Positions 26,310-34,862 of a DNA stretch of 64,000 bases are shown in pieces. A program made the position numbers and the translations under genes. Origin of the DNA: Chitinophaga sp. S165 (GTDB lineage Bacteria; Bacteroidota; Bacteroidia; Chitinophagales; Chitinophagaceae); assembly GCF_003182155.1 (NCBI RefSeq), contig NZ_QGTG01000002.1:1317646-1381645 (forward strand), in the 5' to 3' direction. Each line of letters starts with the position of its first letter. Position 1 is the stretch's first letter. The notes beneath the pieces are model-generated. The model was not told the DNA's origin. It did no database searches and was given only the letters and a program-made list of their open reading frames with translations.

Positions 26310-28745
26310 CTATATGTAAGGGATCTGCTCTTTTTCTTTTATCTCTTCGGCTTCATGAATGGCTTTCACTGTTTTGGTCAGCGCATCAGGCGTAACTGAT
26401 ATACTGTCGATGCCCTGTTCTACCAGGAACTTCGTGAAGTCGGGGAAATCAGATGGCCCCTGACCACAGATACCCACTTTGACATGTTGTTTTTTTGCTG
26501 CTGTGATCAACATACTGATCATTCTTAATACAGCCGGATTGCGTTCATTGTACAACCCTGCGATCAGCGAAGAATCACGGTCCAGCCCCAGTGTCAGTTG
26601 CGTGAGGTCATTAGAGCCGATGGAGAACCCATCTATGTGTGCGGCAAATTCTTCCGCCATCATGATGTTAGACGGTATTTCTGCCATGAGATATACTTCC
26701 AGCCCATTTTTCCCCCTCTCTATGCCGTACTGTTTCATTGTATCCAGTACCAGCAGCAGTTCATCAACAGTTCTGCAGAAAGGGATCATCACTACTACAT
26801 TCTTCAGACCCATCTCTTCACGTACTTTTTTGATGGCCTTGCATTCAAGTGCAAAGGCTGCCTTGTATTTCTCGGAGTAGTAGCGTGATGCGCCGCGCCA
26901 GCCGATCATCGGGTTCTCTTCATCAGGCTCGAAATACTTTCCGCCTAAGAGATTATAGTATTCATTGCTTTTAAAATCGGAGAACCGTACTATGACCTTA
27001 CCCGGATGAAAAGCTGCTGCGATCTTTGCAATACCATAAGCGAGCTTTTGTACGAAGTAAGCTTCTTCATCGTCATATCCTCTTATCAGCTGCATGATAT
27101 CGGCTGTCAACGCTGCATCGTTCAATGAGCGGTGATGCAACAATGCAAGCGGATGTACCTTTATATAGTTATTGATGATGAATTCTTCCCTGGCCAATCC
27201 AACACCTTTGTTAGGCAGGTGGGAAAACTGGAAGGCCATAGCAGGGGATGCCACGTTGAGCATCAGTGCAGTTTTAATTTCCGGTAGTTCCCGCAGGTCG
27301 AGTGAGGTTTCTTTAAAAGGGATTAATCCTTCATAGATAATGCCTTCGTCACCTTCAGCACAACTGACTGTGATATCCTGTCCGGTGGATAAGAGTTCAG
27401 TCGCATTGCCACAACCAACGATGGCGGGAATCCCCATTTCTCTGGCTACAATGGCTGCGTGACAGGTCCTGCCGCCTTTATTGGTAACAATGGCTGCCGC
27501 CATTTTCATGATCGGTTCCCAATCGGGATCTGTCATATCAGTTACCAGTACATCGCCGGCTTTGAACTCTGTTCCTTCTGTAACGCGTTTATCGAGCGAG
27601 AATAATATGTTCACTTTGCCCGAAGCGATCTTGTCTCCCACTGCAATTCCTTTCAGCAGTGGATTGCCGGTACTTTCTATCGCATATGAAGTGATAGTAT
27701 GATGCTCTTTCCGGGAATGGATAGTTTCAGGACGGGCCTGTACAATGAACAGTTCATTACTGAGCCCGTCAAGCGCCCACTCAATATCCATCGGACACCA
27801 TTTATTTTTTAACTGTGAATAGTAATCTTCTATCCTGCATACCCATTCAGCCAGTTGAAGGATCTGTCCATCTTTCAGGCAGAACCGCTGCTGGTTGCCT
27901 CTTTCAACAGGTATTACTTTAGTACGCTGATCATTGCTTTCCCCATAGATCATCATCTTATCTTTAAGGCCTATACGCTTTTCAATGATCGGCGCATGCT
28001 TGCCGTCAAGCGCAGGTTTGAATATGATGAATTCATCCGGTGAAACAGCTCCCTGCACCACCATTTCTCCCAGACCGAAGGCGCCATTGATCACCACTAC
28101 ATCTTTAAAACCTGATTCTGTATCAAGCGAAAAGGCTACCCCTGCAGCGCCGAGATCAGATCGTACCATCTTCTGTACACAAACAGATAATCCGATAGTG
28201 AAATGATCATAACCGAAGTTTTCCCGATAACTGATAGCCCTGTCTGTAAAAAGGGATGCGAAACAGTTACGCACAGCGTCTATAAGAGCGGCTGGCCCTC
28301 TTACATTGAGATATGTTTCCTGCTGACCGGCAAATGAAGCATCTGGTAAGTCTTCGGCAGTAGCAGAAGATCGCACGGCCACGTCAGTGATATCCTGACC
28401 GTACTCTCTTGACAGGTCCATGTAGGCGCTGATGATCTTTGCACTCAGCTCATGCGGGAACTTTGTATTGCTGATGGCCTGCCTGATGCGCTGGCCCGCA
28501 CGGCGTAATGTGACAAGTGAATTGAAATCGATTCCTTCGATCTGTTCACGGATGTAATCTTCCAGGCCGCTCTGACGTAAGAACTGATAATACGCAGTTG
28601 TAGTAATTGCAAAACCGGAGGGAATATTAATACCTGCTTTGGAAAGGTTGGCGATCATTTCTCCCAGCGAGGCACACTTCCCGCCAACGATAGGGATATC
28701 CTCCAGGCCTAATGCCTGAAGAGGAATTACAATTCTTGTTTCCAT
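26310..28745 (-). CDS. ppsA: Phosphoenolpyruvate synthase
   Basis: An 811-residue enzyme that converts pyruvate and ATP to phosphoenolpyruvate, AMP and phosphate, for gluconeogenesis. It has the N-terminal ATP-binding domain (GGKCASLGEMIANLSKAGI at 22-40; SSATAEDLPDASFAGQQETYL near 125-145), the swivelling phosphohistidine domain (GGRTCHAAIVAREMGIPAI, His near residue 427) and the C-terminal PEP-binding barrel (MAEIPSNIMMAEEFA, GSNDLTQLTLGLDRDS, GICGQGPSD). Slightly longer than the E. coli enzyme. It is a single gene, divergent from an Lrp/AsnC regulator, which is a plausible controller of carbon and amino acid flux; the reaction also releases phosphate. Confidence 0.95.
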   Translation of the reverse strand: METRIVIPLQALGLEDIPIVGGKCASLGEMIANLSKAGINIPSGFAITTTAYYQFLRQSGLEDYIREQIEGIDFNSLVTLRRAGQRIRQAISNTKFPHELSAKIISAYMDLSREYGQDITDVAVRSSATAEDLPDASFAGQQETYLNVRGPAALIDAVRNCFASLFTDRAISYRENFGYDHFTIGLSVCVQKMVRSDLGAAGVAFSLDTESGFKDVVVINGAFGLGEMVVQGAVSPDEFIIFKPALDGKHAPIIEKRIGLKDKMMIYGESNDQRTKVIPVERGNQQRFCLKDGQILQLAEWVCRIEDYYSQLKNKWCPMDIEWALDGLSNELFIVQARPETIHSRKEHHTITSYAIESTGNPLLKGIAVGDKIASGKVNILFSLDKRVTEGTEFKAGDVLVTDMTDPDWEPIMKMAAAIVTNKGGRTCHAAIVAREMGIPAIVGCGNATELLSTGQDITVSCAEGDEGIIYEGLIPFKETSLDLRELPEIKTALMLNVASPAMAFQFSHLPNKGVGLAREEFIINNYIKVHPLALLHHRSLNDAALTADIMQLIRGYDDEEAYFVQKLAYGIAKIAAAFHPGKVIVRFSDFKSNEYYNLLGGKYFEPDEENPMIGWRGASRYYSEKYKAAFALECKAIKKVREEMGLKNVVVMIPFCRTVDELLLVLDTMKQYGIERGKNGLEVYLMAEIPSNIMMAEEFAAHIDGFSIGSNDLTQLTLGLDRDSSLIAGLYNERNPAVLRMISMLITAAKKQHVKVGICGQGPSDFPDFTKFLVEQGIDSISVTPDALTKTVKAIHEAEEIKEKEQIPYI

Positions 28746-28923
28746 TAATGAGATGAATTTTGGTGTATGATAGTTGGCGCGTCAGGGTAAAGGTCATGAT
28801 TATTGTATATAGAAATACAGTCGGTGGCTAAAGGCGAAAACAAAACTATAAAAGCCTGTAAATCACGATTTTTTTTCTAAAGGAGTAGCTTTATTCTACG
28901 TAATTTTAGTAAAATATTCCCCA

Positions 28924-29445
28924 ATGCATTTCACGTTAGACGAAACCGACCTGCACATACTGGACCTGTTACAGGAAGACGCACGTCTCACCAATAAAGA
29001 AATAGCGGCCAGACTGGGAAAATCAGTGACCTCCATTTTCGAAAGAATAAAGCGCCTCGAGTGCGAAGGATATATAAAGGGATATGTAGCTATCCTGGAC
29101 AGGAAGCGGATGGGCAAACATGTAACCGCCTTCGCCAATATTACACTGAAGGAACACGGCCATGATATCTTTCTGCTTTTTGAAGCAAAGGTGAATGCTT
29201 TCCCTGAAGTAATGGAATGTTATAAGATCAACGGGCCTTATGATTATCTGCTGAAAGTACTGGTGGCCGATCTGGAAGAATATGAAATGTTTATCACGAA
29301 TAAGCTTTCCAGACTGGACGCTGTTAACAGGATCAATAGCCTCTTTGTAATAGCAGAACCCAAACACGAAACTGCCCTGTCACTGAGCACAGGGCAGATC
29401 ATCAAAACAGCAAAGCCAGGTAAAAAAGATGAGGGGCTTACCTGA
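28924..29445 (+). CDS. Lrp/AsnC family transcription regulator
   Basis: A 173-residue DNA-binding regulator. The N-terminal winged helix-turn-helix (residues 4-60) shows LDETDLHILDLLQEDARLTN and RLGKSVTSIFERIKRLE. The C-terminal RAM/AsnC ligand domain follows (about 70-150) with GPYDYLLKVLVADLEEYE, which corresponds to the GxxDxxL effector-binding turn. Such proteins form octamers that respond to amino acids. It is divergent from ppsA with 178 bases between them and may control it. The last 20 residues are a basic tail. Confidence 0.92.
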   Translation: MHFTLDETDLHILDLLQEDARLTNKEIAARLGKSVTSIFERIKRLECEGYIKGYVAILDRKRMGKHVTAFANITLKEHGHDIFLLFEAKVNAFPEVMECYKINGPYDYLLKVLVADLEEYEMFITNKLSRLDAVNRINSLFVIAEPKHETALSLSTGQIIKTAKPGKKDEGLT

Positions 29446-29527
29446 AAGCTTTAAGAACAGATTTCATATACCCCGAACTTCATATGTTAAACGCTCCGCA
29501 GATGTTCAAGGTTATATTGAGAAAAAC

Positions 29528-29594
29528 TTAACATACTTAATTGCTAAAGTTAATATTAGGGTAACACTCTCTTAACACACGCTATTTATTTTTG
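29528..29594 (+). promoter_or_regulatory. Pho-box-like promoter P1 upstream of TonB receptor 2
   Basis: Units TTAAC 29528, TTAAT 29550, GTAAC 29561 and TTAAC 29572 lie in one 11-bp phase (the slot at 29539 is degenerate). Ten bases after the last unit is TATTTTTG (29587-29594), a perfect TAnnTTTG. The expected start is near 29601. Confidence 0.8.
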
Positions 29595-29803
29595 GAACAA
29601 TGCAGTCAACCTATAACTAAAACCTTATTTGTAGCTGCATCCTGATAAGCTTGTATGAATAATTGAGTACTACTTTTCTCTCATGCTCTCCTGTATCTAT
29701 GCCTGGGAATGAGAAGAAAATAGACAAGCCCAACAGAAAAATTGCTCACATAGCTCAATGGCTTAATTCATAAGTCATTGAATACGATACGTGCGTCCCT
29801 GTG

Positions 29804-29859
29804 TTAACATTAATTTAATATTGTGTTAACACAGACGTAATGTAGCAGAGATACGTTTG
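29804..29859 (+). promoter_or_regulatory. Pho-box-like promoter P2 of TonB receptor 2
   Basis: Units TTAAC 29804, TTAAT 29815, TTAAC 29826 and GTAAT 29837 are exactly 11 bases apart. Ten bases later is TACGTTTG (29852-29859), a perfect TAnnTTTG. The expected start near 29866 leaves a leader of only about 12 nt before the GTG start of the receptor. Confidence 0.85.
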
Positions 29860-29877
29860 CGTCAAAATTGAAAAGAC

Positions 29878-32800
29878 GTGAATAAGCAATTCTATTCATT
29901 ATTGTTATTAGTAGGTATCCTTGTACTGTCTGTAACCGGCTTAAGAGCGCAGATCACTACTTCCCAGATCTCCGGGAAGGTAGTCAGCAGTAAAGGTGAG
30001 GCGTTGCCAGGTGTAACAGTACTGGCCGTGAATACATCAACCGGTACGCGTTACGGTGCACAAACAAACGCGGATGGCCGTTACCTGATCAACAACGTAA
30101 ATCCAGGTGGCCCTTATGTGATTACAGTTTCCTTCATTGGTTATAAAAAAGAAGAAAGGCCTGATGTCAACCTGTCCCTGGGGAGCAGCACTTTCAACTT
30201 CCAGCTGGCAGACGCCTCTACCGCCCTCAGTGAAGTGGTGGTGAAAGGTAATGCTACCGGCAAACCTGGTGGCTTCAAAATAGGTCAGAACCAGCTTAAG
30301 ACCCTTCCTTCCATTAACCGTAGCTTCCAGGATTTTACCCGTGCTACTCCGCAGAGTAACAACAACTCTTTCCTGGGTACAAACTACCGTTATAATAACG
30401 TAACACTGGATGGTGCTATCAACAACGATGCGATCGGCTTCAGCCCTTCTCTCGGCGGACAAAGCAACAGTTCAGGCCAGCCTGGTAGCAGCACCCGCTC
30501 TAACCCGGTATCATTGGACGCGATCCAGGACATCCAGGTATACCTGGCTCCTTATGATGTGAAGATCGGTAACTTCCTGGGTGGTAGTATCAATGCGGTA
30601 ACCCGTAGCGGTACTAACGAGTTCCATGGCTCCGTATACGGTTTTGGCCGTAATGCAAGCCTGATCGGTAAGAACAATGCCGGCGACGGTTCCAAACTGC
30701 CTTCCGATTTCCACGATTACCAGACTGGTATAAGATTAGGCTTCCCTATCATCAAGGATAAATTGTTCTTCTTTACTAACGAAGAAATAGCACGTCGCCG
30801 TGACCCGGTTATCCTGGGTGCAGGTTCTGCAGATATGCCGCTGATCACCAGAGATGAAGCTGAACAGATCCGTCAGCATATGCTGGACCTGGATGTGACC
30901 AAATCCGGTAAATACGATCCGGGAACTTACGATAATACTTCTATCTATTCTAAGTCTAACAAGTTCTTCAACCGCGTGGATTGGAACATCAACGATAAAC
31001 ATCAGTTATCTGTACGTAACAATACGATCACTTCAGAAGCAACAAACCTGGAGCGTGACCAGCAGAACTTCCGTTTCGGTGGTATCGACTTCAAACAGAT
31101 CAACAATCAGTCTTCTACTGTTGCGGAACTGAAAAGCCGTTTCAATAATACTGTTTCCAACAGTTTGATCATCGGTTATTCCAACATTCACGACTATCGT
31201 GAACCAACTTCAGATCCTTCCCTGGCTCAGATCCAGATCCAGTCAAGAGGTGGTACCATCTTCCTGGGTACAGACCGTGAAGCTTCTATCTTTGATATGA
31301 AACAGAAGACCTTTGAATTCACCGATAACGTGAACATCTTCAAAGGCAAGCATAACATCACTATCGGTACGCACAACGAGTTGTACAACATCACGTATGG
31401 TTTCGTGAATTCATGGAATGGCCGTGTAGACTATGCAAGCATTGCCGACTTCCTGGCCGATGCACCTAGCCGTGTACGTGCTAACTTCAACTACACTAAC
31501 AATTCCCGTGATTATATCATGGCGAATCCTCCTGCTGAATTTAAGATCGGTATGTATAGCCTGTATGCACAGGATGAGATCCAGCTGACTGACCGTTTCA
31601 AATTAACTCCTGGTATCCGTTTTGATTATACCAGCCTGCCAAACAAAACGGAGTTGAGCGACAAGACCACAGGTGCTCCGGTAGATCCTAACTTCGGTAC
31701 CACTTATAGTTATACACTGCCAAAAGATATCAACAATAAATATCTGAACAACATCCAGATCTCCCCACGTCTGGGCTTTAACTACGACATCAAAGGCGAT
31801 CAGAGCCTGGTGTTGCGTGGAGGAACTGGTCTGTTCACCGGCCGTATTCCGTTCGCATGGTTAGGTTATGCTTATTATAACAACGGTGCAAGCTATGGCG
31901 CTTATGACAAACGTTTCCCTGCAGGTACAAAACCAGCTCCCGGAACTAATCCTATCGCGGTATCCGACCAGGGAGCAGCTCAATTTGTAGCCGGACAGGG
32001 TGTTGATGTGCATGATAAAACCGGTGCTACACAGGTTGACCTGATCGACAACGATTTCAAAATGCCGCAGATGTGGAGAAGCAGCCTGGCGCTGGATTAC
32101 TCTACAAATAACAGGTGGAGGTTCACAGTGGAAGGTATCTATACCAAGACTATCTACGATCTGAAATTCCAGCAGATCAACCTGGTGGATAATCCTACTT
32201 ACAACATCTACGATACAAAGAAAGAACAGCCTATCTATAGCGGTACCAAGATCAACTCTAAGTTCACCAATGCTTACCTGCTGTCCAACACGCATAAAGG
32301 TTACCGTTATGCAGTAACAGGTCAGTTGAGCAAGGCATTTGATTTCGGTCTGAACTTCAGTGCAGCGTATACATATGGTCAGTCTAAAGACATTACCAAT
32401 GGTATCCGTAACTCTATGGAGTCTAACTGGCAGCTGAACCAGGCGCTCAATCCTAACGATCCGCAGCTGGCTTATTCTAACTTCGACATCCGTCACCGTA
32501 TCGTGACTACCGCTAACTATAAGCTGGATTGGGGACACAAAGGACGTCTGATCTCTAACTTCTCGCTCTTCTTCAATACATCGTCTGGTTTACCGTTCTC
32601 TTATGGTTTCGTGAATGCTACCATTCAGGGTACACCACAACAGGTTAGCTTAGTATATATTCCGAAAGATCAGGCTGAAGCGCGTCAGTTCTTCACTGCT
32701 GAAAATCAGGCAATGGCAGACGCATTCTTCTCTTACGTAGAAGGCGACAAATATCTGAGCAGCCGTAAAGGACAGTTCACAGAACGTAATGGCGGCCGTA

Positions 32801-33111
32801 CTCCATGGAATACACAGGCTGACTTCCGTTTCACTCAGGACTTCAACTTTAGGGCAGGTAAGAGCATTCATACCCTGACCCTGACTTACGATATCATCAA
32901 CCTGACCAATTTGTTGAACAAGGATTGGGGTATTCAGTACTTCTCTCCAAACACATTCAACTCTACTGCCAGCGTAGGTCTGAAAGCAGGAACCGCAGGT
33001 TCTCCAACTGCTTATCCGACATATACCTGGTCTAACCCTGGTACTCCTTACTCCAGAGATTTCTTTGGCAGCAGACACCAGATGCAGTTGGGCTTGAGAT
33101 ATAGCTTCTAA
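29878..33111 (+). CDS. Oar-like TonB-dependent receptor with carboxypeptidase-regulatory-like domain
   Basis: A 1077-residue outer-membrane protein. Signal peptide 1-24 (ending GLRAQ), a CarboxypepD_reg-like domain (about 28-115, SGKVVSSKGEALPGVTVLAV), then a plug-like region with LPSINRSFQDFTRATPQSNN and VSLDAIQDIQVYLAPYDVKI, then a long barrel ending LGLRYSF with a terminal aromatic residue as outer-membrane assembly signal. This arrangement is that of the Oar/OmpA-related TonB receptors of Bacteroidota and Myxococcus. Start GTG 29878 is supported by promoter P2 just upstream. It is monocistronic, ending at the 33135-33167 terminator. Two phosphate-type promoters suggest strong induction in phosphate shortage. 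The ligand is unknown. Confidence 0.92.
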   Translation: MNKQFYSLLLLVGILVLSVTGLRAQITTSQISGKVVSSKGEALPGVTVLAVNTSTGTRYGAQTNADGRYLINNVNPGGPYVITVSFIGYKKEERPDVNLSLGSSTFNFQLADASTALSEVVVKGNATGKPGGFKIGQNQLKTLPSINRSFQDFTRATPQSNNNSFLGTNYRYNNVTLDGAINNDAIGFSPSLGGQSNSSGQPGSSTRSNPVSLDAIQDIQVYLAPYDVKIGNFLGGSINAVTRSGTNEFHGSVYGFGRNASLIGKNNAGDGSKLPSDFHDYQTGIRLGFPIIKDKLFFFTNEEIARRRDPVILGAGSADMPLITRDEAEQIRQHMLDLDVTKSGKYDPGTYDNTSIYSKSNKFFNRVDWNINDKHQLSVRNNTITSEATNLERDQQNFRFGGIDFKQINNQSSTVAELKSRFNNTVSNSLIIGYSNIHDYREPTSDPSLAQIQIQSRGGTIFLGTDREASIFDMKQKTFEFTDNVNIFKGKHNITIGTHNELYNITYGFVNSWNGRVDYASIADFLADAPSRVRANFNYTNNSRDYIMANPPAEFKIGMYSLYAQDEIQLTDRFKLTPGIRFDYTSLPNKTELSDKTTGAPVDPNFGTTYSYTLPKDINNKYLNNIQISPRLGFNYDIKGDQSLVLRGGTGLFTGRIPFAWLGYAYYNNGASYGAYDKRFPAGTKPAPGTNPIAVSDQGAAQFVAGQGVDVHDKTGATQVDLIDNDFKMPQMWRSSLALDYSTNNRWRFTVEGIYTKTIYDLKFQQINLVDNPTYNIYDTKKEQPIYSGTKINSKFTNAYLLSNTHKGYRYAVTGQLSKAFDFGLNFSAAYTYGQSKDITNGIRNSMESNWQLNQALNPNDPQLAYSNFDIRHRIVTTANYKLDWGHKGRLISNFSLFFNTSSGLPFSYGFVNATIQGTPQQVSLVYIPKDQAEARQFFTAENQAMADAFFSYVEGDKYLSSRKGQFTERNGGRTPWNTQADFRFTQDFNFRAGKSIHTLTLTYDIINLTNLLNKDWGIQYFSPNTFNSTASVGLKAGTAGSPTAYPTYTWSNPGTPYSRDFFGSRHQMQLGLRYSF

Positions 33112-33134
33112 TAACCGATTTAACAATATAGGTG

Positions 33135-33167
33135 AAAGCCCTCTGGTTCATTCCAGGGGGCTTTTTT
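33135..33167 (+). terminator. Terminator of TonB receptor 2 gene
   Basis: AAAGCCCTCTGG (33135-33146) pairs with CCAGGGGGCTTT (33153-33164) across a 6-nt loop, with one mismatch or wobble, followed by a T6 tract. It lies 23 bases after the stop codon. Confidence 0.9.
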
Positions 33168-33466
33168 ATTGGTTACGGATGGGGCCTCTTATGGTCTGGA
33201 GATAAGAATACCTGATCCCCTGCCAGTTCTTTACTATAACTCATAAATAAACCATAGTCTTCCCATATATAACCCATATATAGGACATCTCATATAAACC
33301 GCTATGATAAAGGCTTTACAATGAGAATATAAAAATGCTATTTTATAAGGACTTGATAACAAAAATGATCTACGTTATAAACGATCATTATGGGTGAGTT
33401 TTAAACCAGGGGAAAACGGTTTCAGAGATACTTCACTCCCGATTCAAGTTGACAATCCTCTAATTG

Positions 33467-33522
33467 TTAATACGGTGATAATGTACCCGTAACACTGAAG
33501 TAACACCGGGCGGGTAACTTTA
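33467..33522 (+). promoter_or_regulatory. Orphan Pho-box-like promoter
   Basis: Units TTAAT 33467, ATAAT 33478, GTAAC 33489 and GTAAC 33500 are exactly 11 bases apart. Ten bases later is TAACTTTA (33515-33522), five of six fixed positions of TAnnTTTG. The geometry equals the other promoters of this set, but no gene follows on the plus strand; a strong terminator comes about 50 bases downstream. Confidence 0.75.
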
Positions 33523-33528
33523 TAATAT

Positions 33529-33602
33529 AATTTGAACGTAAGCGTAGATTTTCATAAGCTGTTTTAATCGACGGTCCCGGGAATTATCCCGGGACTTTTT
33601 TT
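33529..33602 (+). ncRNA. Candidate small RNA of about 70-75 nt
   Basis: The start is placed seven bases after the orphan -10 element and the end at the T tract of the terminator. The stretch has no ATG, so it cannot encode a normal peptide. A 9-bp GC-rich hairpin and T7 tract close it, which are the features of a Hfq-independent or Hfq-type small RNA 3' end. A phosphate-induced regulatory RNA is the attractive reading; a promoter left behind after loss of a gene is the plain alternative. Confidence 0.5.
33574..33602 (+). terminator. Strong terminator of the orphan transcript
   Basis: GTCCCGGGA (33574-33582) and TCCCGGGAC (33587-33595) form a perfect 9-bp stem with loop ATTA, followed by T7 (33596-33602). 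The T tract is on the plus-strand side only, so it serves plus-strand transcription and not the convergent lipoprotein gene. Confidence 0.92.
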
Positions 33603-33624
33603 ATGTCGTATGCTTATGAATAAC

Positions 33625-34032
33625 TTATTTGTTGATGAGGATGAATTTGCGGCTGATCTGCTCTTTATTGACACCGATTAACCAGTCGTCTATCCGGATA
33701 CTGGAATCGTTCAATTTTTCTACCTGGAGATACTGGGATGTGGAATCCTTTCCCGTAACGATAAGTTTTACCTTATCGCCGGAAGCTATGACTTTGTAAG
33801 TACCTGTGAGATGGTAGCTCTTGGCATCAAAAACGAACTGGCCATTGGCCCCGAAAACGTAATACGCGGAATCTGCGGAAGTGATGCCATGCCACACCGT
33901 GTCCGGCAGTGATAACTGCTGGGACAACTGCCAGGAGCCGGTAACATCTACCGCTGGCGTAGGCTCTACATCATTTTTCTCGCAGCTGCAGATGAACATG
34001 AGTAGCAGCAAGCTGGTTAATAGTGATCTCAT
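33625..34032 (-). CDS. Small lipoprotein with lipocalin-like layout
   Basis: A 135-residue lipoprotein. From ATG 34032 the N-terminus MRSLLTSLLLLMFICSCEKN shows a lipobox with the modified cysteine at residue 15 or 17. A TTG 27 bases upstream is in frame but unlikely. The mature part is beta-rich: VTGSWQLSQQ, YYVFGANGQFVFDAKSYHLTGTY, KVKLIVTGKDSTSQYLQVEKLNDSSI. VTGSWxL...G.F.F...TYKV is the common layout of lipocalin-like Bacteroidota lipoproteins. Function unknown. It is a single gene on the minus strand, 80 bases from the YHS gene. Confidence 0.75.
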   Translation of the reverse strand: MRSLLTSLLLLMFICSCEKNDVEPTPAVDVTGSWQLSQQLSLPDTVWHGITSADSAYYVFGANGQFVFDAKSYHLTGTYKVIASGDKVKLIVTGKDSTSQYLQVEKLNDSSIRIDDWLIGVNKEQISRKFILINK

Positions 34033-34111
34033 GCATAGGAGTTTGTAATTAGAACGCAAAAAACTGAACTAAGTTACATTGGGTAAGAGATAAAAAAGGG
34101 CGGGTGGCCGA

Positions 34112-34423
34112 TTATAACCCCAGTTTACCTGCGTACTTCTCCGGGTTCTTATCAAATACACGCTTGCAGGTAGGAGAGCAGAAATGAAGGGTATCATTCT
34201 GATAAACGCTCCACTCTTTATACATAGTATCATAAGGCATACCACATACAGGATCTGGCAATTTGCCGGCAATAGCAGGATCTTTCGCTGGTTCTTGTTC
34301 CGCAGGTTGGGTAGTGACAGCGTCACTGTCGCCCGCAGGCTTTGTACCGGAATTACCACAGGCAGTCATTAACGCTGCCAGCAAGAGTGTATAGGAAATA
34401 TTCAGGAGATGTTTCATCGTCAT
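34112..34423 (-). CDS. YHS-domain lipoprotein
   Basis: A 103-residue lipoprotein: signal and lipobox LLAALMTAC (Cys22), a disordered linker rich in Ala, Pro and Glu, and a C-terminal YHS domain (about 56-100) with PVCGMPYDT, HFCSPTCKRVFDKNPEKY. The cysteines of CGM and FCSPTC are the expected metal-binding residues. YHS domains occur in copper and heavy-metal proteins, so metal binding in the periplasm is likely; the exact metal is not visible. It follows a small membrane protein gene by 21 bases on the same strand. Confidence 0.85.
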   Translation of the reverse strand: MTMKHLLNISYTLLLAALMTACGNSGTKPAGDSDAVTTQPAEQEPAKDPAIAGKLPDPVCGMPYDTMYKEWSVYQNDTLHFCSPTCKRVFDKNPEKYAGKLGL

Positions 34424-34444
34424 ATTGGTTGCGGTTAGAAGGAA

Positions 34445-34678
34445 TCAGGCAATAGCCTCGTTGTCTTTATTAATACGCATTACTAATATGCGGAAGTATA
34501 TCTTCAATGTAAAGGCCAGTACCAGGCCTCCCGCCATACTCAGGGTAATTACAGACCCTGTGGTAGTGGTTAACAGGAATGTAGCCAGTTTGGGTAAATA
34601 TGGCAGGGCAAGCGCCAATAATATGATGATCAATATATTGCGGATCTCTGTGCGATACTGTTTCAAAATGCCGGTCAT
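34445..34678 (-). CDS. Small membrane protein, unknown
   Basis: A 77-residue protein with two hydrophobic helices (about 13-35 and 41-65) and charged ends. I do not recognise the family. The following YHS lipoprotein gene starts 21 bases after its stop, so they are probably one transcript. No motif suggests a function. Confidence 0.6.
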   Translation of the reverse strand: MTGILKQYRTEIRNILIIILLALALPYLPKLATFLLTTTTGSVITLSMAGGLVLAFTLKIYFRILVMRINKDNEAIA

Positions 34679-34803
34679 TGTAAATGGTTTAATCCGGTGA
34701 ATAATACAACGAAATTAATACATAATGAATAGAAAGTATTGTACAAATTCCGGAGATTGATGACCGGTTTTTGGTAATTCCCCCAGGAGCCGTGGTGCTG
34801 CTT

Positions 34804-34852
34804 AAAATAATAAAGGGGGCCCGGTTTTACGCGAGTCCCCTTTGTTATTTTA
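34804..34852 (-). terminator. Terminator of the M13 peptidase gene
   Basis: AATAATAAAGGGG (from about 34806) and CCCCTTTGTTATT (to about 34849) form a stem with an unpaired loop of about 16 bases. It lies immediately after the peptidase stop codon on the minus strand and is followed there by TTATTTTAAG. Confidence 0.75.
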
Positions 34853-34862
34853 AGTAAAAGGT

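Larger units (their letters stand above)
29446..29877 (+). other. Long regulatory leader of TonB receptor 2
   Basis: This 432-bp gap has no credible gene. It contains two separate Pho-box-like promoters (29528-29594 and 29804-29859) pointing to the receptor. A transcript from the first would carry a 5' leader of about 277 nt. Only a seven-codon ATG reading frame (29600) lies right at the first start point. I see no clear terminator or riboswitch in the leader. Confidence 0.6.
33168..33624 (+). other. Gene-less region with an orphan promoter-terminator unit
   Basis: About 450 bp contain no credible reading frame. The first 290 bases are AT-rich with a small inverted repeat (AATGATC...GATCATT near 33365-33392) and no recognised function. 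The last part contains a complete Pho-box-like promoter, a short transcribed stretch and a strong terminator, annotated separately. Confidence 0.6.
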
